Shown here piece after piece: positions 59,380 through 64,000 of a DNA stretch of 64,000 nt (positions are counted from its first letter, which is position 1; every line of letters starts with the position of its first letter). A program made the position numbers and the translations under genes. Source of the stretch: Zygnema cylindricum (taxonomy: Eukaryota > Streptophyta > Zygnematophyceae > Zygnematales > Zygnemataceae); the NCBI GenBank assembly GCA_037447655.1, contig JBBHKE010002397.1, positions 387,960 to 451,959 of the forward strand, written 5' to 3'. The notes beneath the pieces are model-generated. The model searched no databases. It saw only the letters and a list, made by a program, of their open reading frames with translations, and was not told where the DNA came from.

Positions 59380-59760
59380 CATCGAAATAGAGCAAAGATC
59401 AAATGTTCGACCATCCACTACCAACAATCAACGAATAAAACAATCAAATAAGTTAAATATATGAAAGTCCAACAAATCGGAAAAAATAATCCACAAATAT
59501 TACACACCAAACACCGTACATTAAACACAAACCATCAAACATCCAACATTAAAGATTAAACACTAAACACCAAAGGAATCAAATATATCGAACAAATTAA
59601 ACAAAACATCTAAGTTGAAATACCAAACAAGAACATTTCACATCAAACATCAACCATCAAAGAAATCAAACAAATCAAACCAACAAATCAAACCAATCAA
59701 ATAGATCAAAGATCAAATCAAGAAAATCAACCAAAATGAAATAAATCACAACATCGAGCA
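59380..59760. repeat. Degenerate A-rich repeat around CATCAAACA and AAACACCAAAC
   Basis: Dozens of overlapping short motifs such as AACACCAAA, CATCAAACAT, AATCAAACAAATC and AAATCAAACCAA. It is low complexity, lies just downstream of the TTI1 stop and could be its 3' UTR or a decayed satellite. Confidence 0.6.
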
Positions 59761-59850
59761 TACACATTTGACATCAAAAATCGGCTCTCTCTCTCATTTC
59801 CTTTTATTTGTCAAAATGTGAACAGTGAAAGTACAAACCAAACGAACAAA

Positions 59851-62800
59851 TCACCTACTCAATTCCTCCACCCGCCTTAACAATGTTATAGCCACCTCAC
59901 GAGAAATAGACCCTCCTCCTTTAACCGCTTTATTATCGGCCCACTGAACCCAAATTGCTTGGTCTTCACTCTCCCAGGGAGGGAGGAGATCAGAAATTTG
60001 TGGGAAAAAAACCCTCGAAAAACTATCTCCCTCCTTACATTCTCCCCTACCTTCTTGTGGTAAAGACTTTCGACCATCCTCCACCCTCATTTCCTTATCC
60101 CTTTCCTCTCCTCTCACACCAGAATCTTCTCCCTCTCTTCTCCCCTCGGTACTTGATGTCGGATCTCTTAAAATTTCACTTTCCCCTTTCTCAAGACTAA
60201 GAATTTTCTGCCTCTCAGAACCTGACACCTGTCCTCCCCATATAAGGTCTGAAAGCAAAAGCCATACTGAATCAGAATCGATATTTGCGAGAGAAACTAT
60301 CGCATTTCCGGCCGATTTTTGCAAATCTGGTGGAAAATTCCTTCCCAAAAAAGGAATTATTACCGCAGCAACTTGTTTAACCAAAGGAGAAAGAGCATTT
60401 TTGCTTCCTTCTCCTCCAGCAATTCTCGTTATGAACTCCAATACAGCTTTCCGTATTTTCACAACCTCCATCGGTATCAAATCCCGGTACTTTTCTCTTC
60501 CAATCCCCTTTTTCTCCTTTGAAATAAACGCCACTTTTCTCACTACGCTTTTGCCCTCTCCCTCTCCCTGGTTCTCCACGGAATCGAGGGATAAAAGATC
60601 TTTGCGAGGTACTGATTTTTTAGGGGCCATAAGGAGAGGATTACCTGTTAAGGATGTATATGAAGGAGGAGAGAGAGGAGAACCTTCGAGAAGTAAACGA
60701 GTGAGGAGAGACCACAAATCGTCTCTGATTCGTCGAGAAATGAAGTGTCCTCCACTCACATGTGCTACCGAGGCTATGACTTCAAGAGCCCTAATAATAG
60801 CCTGGGGGAAAAAAAAAAAAAAAGCAGAAAAAAAAAAAACAATATTGTAAAGGGAGGAAGGAAAAAACTAAAGAAAGTGACCCCGGGGTTCAAATAGAGC
60901 AATACGTGTAATTGAGTCTTTGAGAGAATAAAGCAAAGAGAAAGAGAAGAGAGGAGGGAAAAGAGAAAGCGGGAAGAAACATGAGGGAGAGGAGCGAGAG
61001 GAGACGGACACAAAACAAAACGAAAGGAGAAAGGGGATAGAGGAGAGAGATTGTAGAAGTGACAGGAGGGGAGAGGGGAGAGTGGAGCAGAGGAGAGGAG
61101 AGGAGAGGAGAAGAGAGGAGAGGAGGAGAGGTTAGATAGAGGGGGGGAGGAGAGGGGAAGGGATGGGAGTTGATCAACATCTTTAGTTTTTATTTAATAC
61201 TCTATCAGTTAAAAAGAAAGATAAACAAAAAATGTCACATAACGCCAGCTCCTACCGCTAAACTAAAACCACAAATATACTTATAACAATAATAGTAACA
61301 AACAAAAAAAAAAAGAGAAAGGGAAGCACTTACCGGAGTTTTGTTACTTCCCACACAAGCTACCAGAAAAGGCCAAAGGTGATGGACACGTGGCAACAGC
61401 CGATTGGTTTCGTCTTCCGATTTCCTTTTGCTCAAATCGTCCTCCAAAAGAATTTCTCTCTCGCTCTCATCTATCTCCTCCAAAGTCTCAATGATCCCTT
61501 TTAAAGTTTCAAACTCTCTCTCTTCCAATTTTAAGGCAGTTTCCACATGATAGAGGGCAAATACGGCTGCCTGGAAAAAAGAAAAACAAATAATTTGCTC
61601 TTGAAATTTATCACAATAAGTCATATCGTCCCTTTTCCCTTTTACCCTTTTTCCCTTTTACCCTTTTTCCCTTTTACCCTTTTTCCCTTTTACCCTTTTT
61701 CCCGTTTTCCCTTTTCCTCTCCTTTTCTTTCTTCTTTTGAACCAATTTCCACTTTTACATGCTTTTGAGCTCCTTTAACATGGAAGAGAAAGCAAAGACA
61801 CATATCAGACAAAATTACAAACAGACGATAGAAAAAAAAAGGAAAAAGAAAGAAAAAGAAAAGGAAAGAGAGGAACTCAAAAAGTTATTCGAAAACGTTT
61901 TCCTCATTCCATAAAATATTATACCTCCGAAACGTCTAAAGCAATTAGTCGTTGTTGAAGTTCCTTTGAACATATTAATGGAGAAGAAGCTTCCAAACAT
62001 CCGGAAGATAGTCCAGAGAGAGACCTCAAAAGTTTTCCGCGATTTTCTAATTTTCCCGTAGCTTCCTCTACATCAATTATCGACCATTTTTTTGATTTGG
62101 GACCTGCAAATATAACCTTTTCCCGTCAAACTCTACCATAACAACGCAGTTTTTAAACTACAATTTATTTTGTGGATTGTTCGATATGATTTTGGGAAAA
62201 GTTCAAATTCTAAAAAATCCAAAAGTGGTACAAATGATCGAAAATTTCAAAGAGCCGAAGTAATTTTAAAACAGACTTTCCCTCTCAAAAAGAAAGACAC
62301 AATCTCTGTAAAATGTCATTGTACAATAAAGAAAGAAAGAAAGAAAGTACCGTAAAGCACTTTACTTCAGATGTACTTCACATGTACTTTTTTCCTTATT
62401 GTTACGTTTTCTGCAAGTACACACTATCAACTTTCGGTGGTAGTTAATTCAATTTTACTAGTAGTTTATGCGCACTTAAGCGTACTTTATTTGTACTTAT
62501 ATGTGATCGATTTGCAGTACACTTGTACTCAAGCTGTATATACATTTACTTACTTGTTAAATGAATAGAAACAGTTTAAATTTCAAAGTTTTGTTCAGTT
62601 TATAAAAAAAGTACTCGCCAATTGGTTCAATTAACCGGGCAAGAGAAAACATTTTTTTGCGACGTCAATTACGGTTCAAATACTGTATTGTTACGGTGTT
62701 GTAATTCTCCTTTATTTCCTACTAGCTTCAAAAATTCAAAAATACGAGGTTTTGATCCTTAAATTAAATCAACTTTCTGCGTAAAAATTGAAGTTCAGAA

Positions 62801-63419
62801 AGATTGTGAATTTCACGCTACTCACCTTCATCGACGCCCTTTTCTAGGCCAAGGTCATCATATGTAGGAAGAGAATCGGCTTTCTTCTTCCTTATATCCT
62901 TCTCTCTCTCCTTTCCGTTCTCCTTCCCTCCTCTTCTCCTTGACCCGATTTCTAAGGCTTTAGTAACTATGTCTCCAGCTTCTTCTGCTTCAATTTGTAC
63001 CTTGAAAGCTTCGGCTCTCAAAGAAATGGATAATTCTCGAAGTGCCTGTTTGTTTTTTTTTTTTTTATTGGTTTTCAACATAGAAGCATGTTTTAGTAAA
63101 AATTAATTGAATAGTTTTTAGTACAACACACATTTCAAGTTAGGGTTTCACGGTCTTCTACAAAAATCATTTCGTAAAAGATTGTGTGTCCTCTCTTCCC
63201 TCTCTCTCTCTCTTTCTTTTTTGTTGTTTCTATTTTTCCCTCCCTCCCTCGCTCTCTCTCTCTTTGCCTACAAATACTTTAATGTTATTATTTATTTTCA
63301 TTTTTTCTTGTATATAATCCTCGAAGGGATATCAAAAAACTTACCAAAAGGAAGGTAGATGTATGGTATCCATGGCGTCTTCTAGCAGTAACTTGTAATC
63401 CTCTAAGAACAGCTCTCAT
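59851..63419 (-). CDS. TTI1: TTI1 (TELO2-interacting protein 1), 3' part of gene
   Basis: TTI1 is an ARM/HEAT-repeat subunit of the TELO2-TTI1-TTI2 complex, which with HSP90 helps assemble PIKK kinases such as ATM, ATR and TOR. Exons in coding order are 63419-63345, 63045-62826, 62103-61925, 61570-61334 and 60801-59851 (stop). All phases agree, giving 553 residues; upstream exons lie right of about 63420. Diagnostic segments are NRLLPRVHHLWPFLVACVGS followed across the splice by AIIRALEVIASVAHVSGGHF, then ISRRIRDDLWSLL, the usual TTI1 C-terminal signature. A charged Lys/Arg/Glu linker with a GGKENGKEREK stretch lies in the second exon and another acidic linker follows LSLEKGE. The ending IQ-W region (AIWVQWADNK) is plausible but weakly conserved. 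It is convergent with the M1AP-like gene. Confidence 0.85.
60900..61165. repeat. Purine-rich tract in the last TTI1 intron
   Basis: GAGAGG, GGGAGG and AGGAG repeats on the plus strand, pyrimidine-rich in the transcript. Ser/Pro/Leu frames on the minus strand are artefacts. Confidence 0.85.
61627..61722. repeat. 16-bp tandem repeat CCCTTTTACCCTTTTT in a TTI1 intron
   Basis: Five to six nearly perfect units. It resembles a telomere-like motif at first sight but lacks CCCTAAA. Confidence 0.9.
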
Positions 63420-63769
63420 CTGAATTAGAAAAAAAGAAAACAAAAAAAAAGAAATTGAAAAAGGAACAAGAATGGAATGTAAAAAGAAACAAGAAAAAAG
63501 AATTGTCACGACCCACAAAGTCAAAACAAAAAGAAAGCAGAAAAATAAAGTAAAAGAAACTGTTACACCACATCAGTACAATTTCCTCGAACCAAGTCAC
63601 GATTTGGACAGAAGGAATTCGTCTTATTCGCTTTAACATAGCAATTGATAGACAATGTTTACAAATAGTGTGGTTCGTACTAATGGTTTTCGGCAGTGTC
63701 ATTTTGAACAACTTGAAGGCAAAGTTGGGAACATTTAACATTTTGGTTAGTAGAACGTGATACAAAAGA
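63420..63769. other. TTI1 intron or upstream exon region
   Basis: Sequence upstream of the first supported TTI1 exon. A frame ending KRIRRIPSVQIVTWFEEIV on the minus strand (about 63570-63640) might be an upstream exon, but its donor and phase could not be confirmed. Confidence 0.35.
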
Positions 63770-63965
63770 AGAGATAGAGAGAGATAGAGATTAAATGAGG
63801 GAGGAGAGGAAGGAAAGGGAGGAGAGGGAGGAGAGGGAGGAGAGAGAGGAGAACGAGAGAGAGGAGAACGAGAGAGAGGAGGGGAGAGAGAGAGGGAGAA
63901 AAAGAGAGAGAGAGAGGGAGGGAGAGGAAGGGAGAGGGGGGAGGAGGGAGAGGGGGAGAGGGAGG

Positions 63966-64000
<35 letters not shown>
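63770..64000. repeat. GA microsatellite at the right edge
   Basis: GAGAGA, GGGAGG and GAGAACGAGAG repeats running to the end of the window; pyrimidine-rich in TTI1 sense. Confidence 0.9.

Noticed and set aside
61627-61722. Interstitial telomere repeat
   Set aside because: The unit is CCCTTTTACCCTTTTT and not the plant CCCTAAA.

Overview
The window is nuclear DNA of a eukaryote, most likely a streptophyte (a charophyte alga or an early-diverging land plant). The reasons are intron-dense genes with GT-AG introns, a plant-type phytoene synthase, a CRY-DASH cryptochrome with an N-terminal organelle-targeting-like extension, a multi-repeat mTERF protein, and a Ty3/gypsy integrase remnant ending in a PHD finger. 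The species cannot be fixed from the sequence. Intergenic and intronic DNA is AT-rich, full of CT/GA microsatellites and packed with small DNA transposons.

Layout. About 373-5453 (+): 3' eleven exons of an alpha/beta hydrolase with an intact Ser-Asp-His triad. 6.7-13.6 kb: repeat-rich gap with MITEs, a truncated Ty3/gypsy integrase-PHD ORF on the minus strand, a 210-bp direct repeat and a tRNA-like segment. 14050-25891 (+): complete 14-exon CRY-DASH gene (about 665 aa). 26-31.7 kb: gap with MITEs and a degenerate hAT-like element carrying a BED zinc-finger ORF. 31795-35223 (+): complete six-exon phytoene synthase gene (446 aa). 37596-44274 (-): mTERF-family gene, eight exons seen, with a long Ser/Asn-rich N-terminal region. 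44.3-52.2 kb: a gap whose right part is a cluster of hAT-like elements with 8-bp target duplications, one nested in another. 52202-58296 (+): 13-exon gene whose 775-aa product resembles animal M1AP (meiosis 1 associated protein). 59851 to at least 63419 (-): 3' exons of TTI1, a subunit of the TELO2-TTI1-TTI2 cochaperone.

The genes form no pathway. Two act in plastid or organelle biology (PSY, mTERF), one in blue-light/DNA repair (CRY-DASH), one probably in meiosis (M1AP-like) and one in PIKK kinase assembly (TTI1). PSY and mTERF are convergent, as are the M1AP-like gene and TTI1.

The most interesting points are: (1) an M1AP-like gene outside animals; (2) MITEs placed exactly on its splice sites, one apparently providing a 3' splice site plus four codons and another sitting on a donor; (3) hAT-like elements with perfect 8-bp target duplications, three of them in GTTT-starting sites; (4) repeated duplication of exon edges with their splice signals inside introns, including a roughly 125-bp minisatellite built from the end of a CRY-DASH exon. 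All exon joins were checked by hand for reading-frame phase; no database search was possible.
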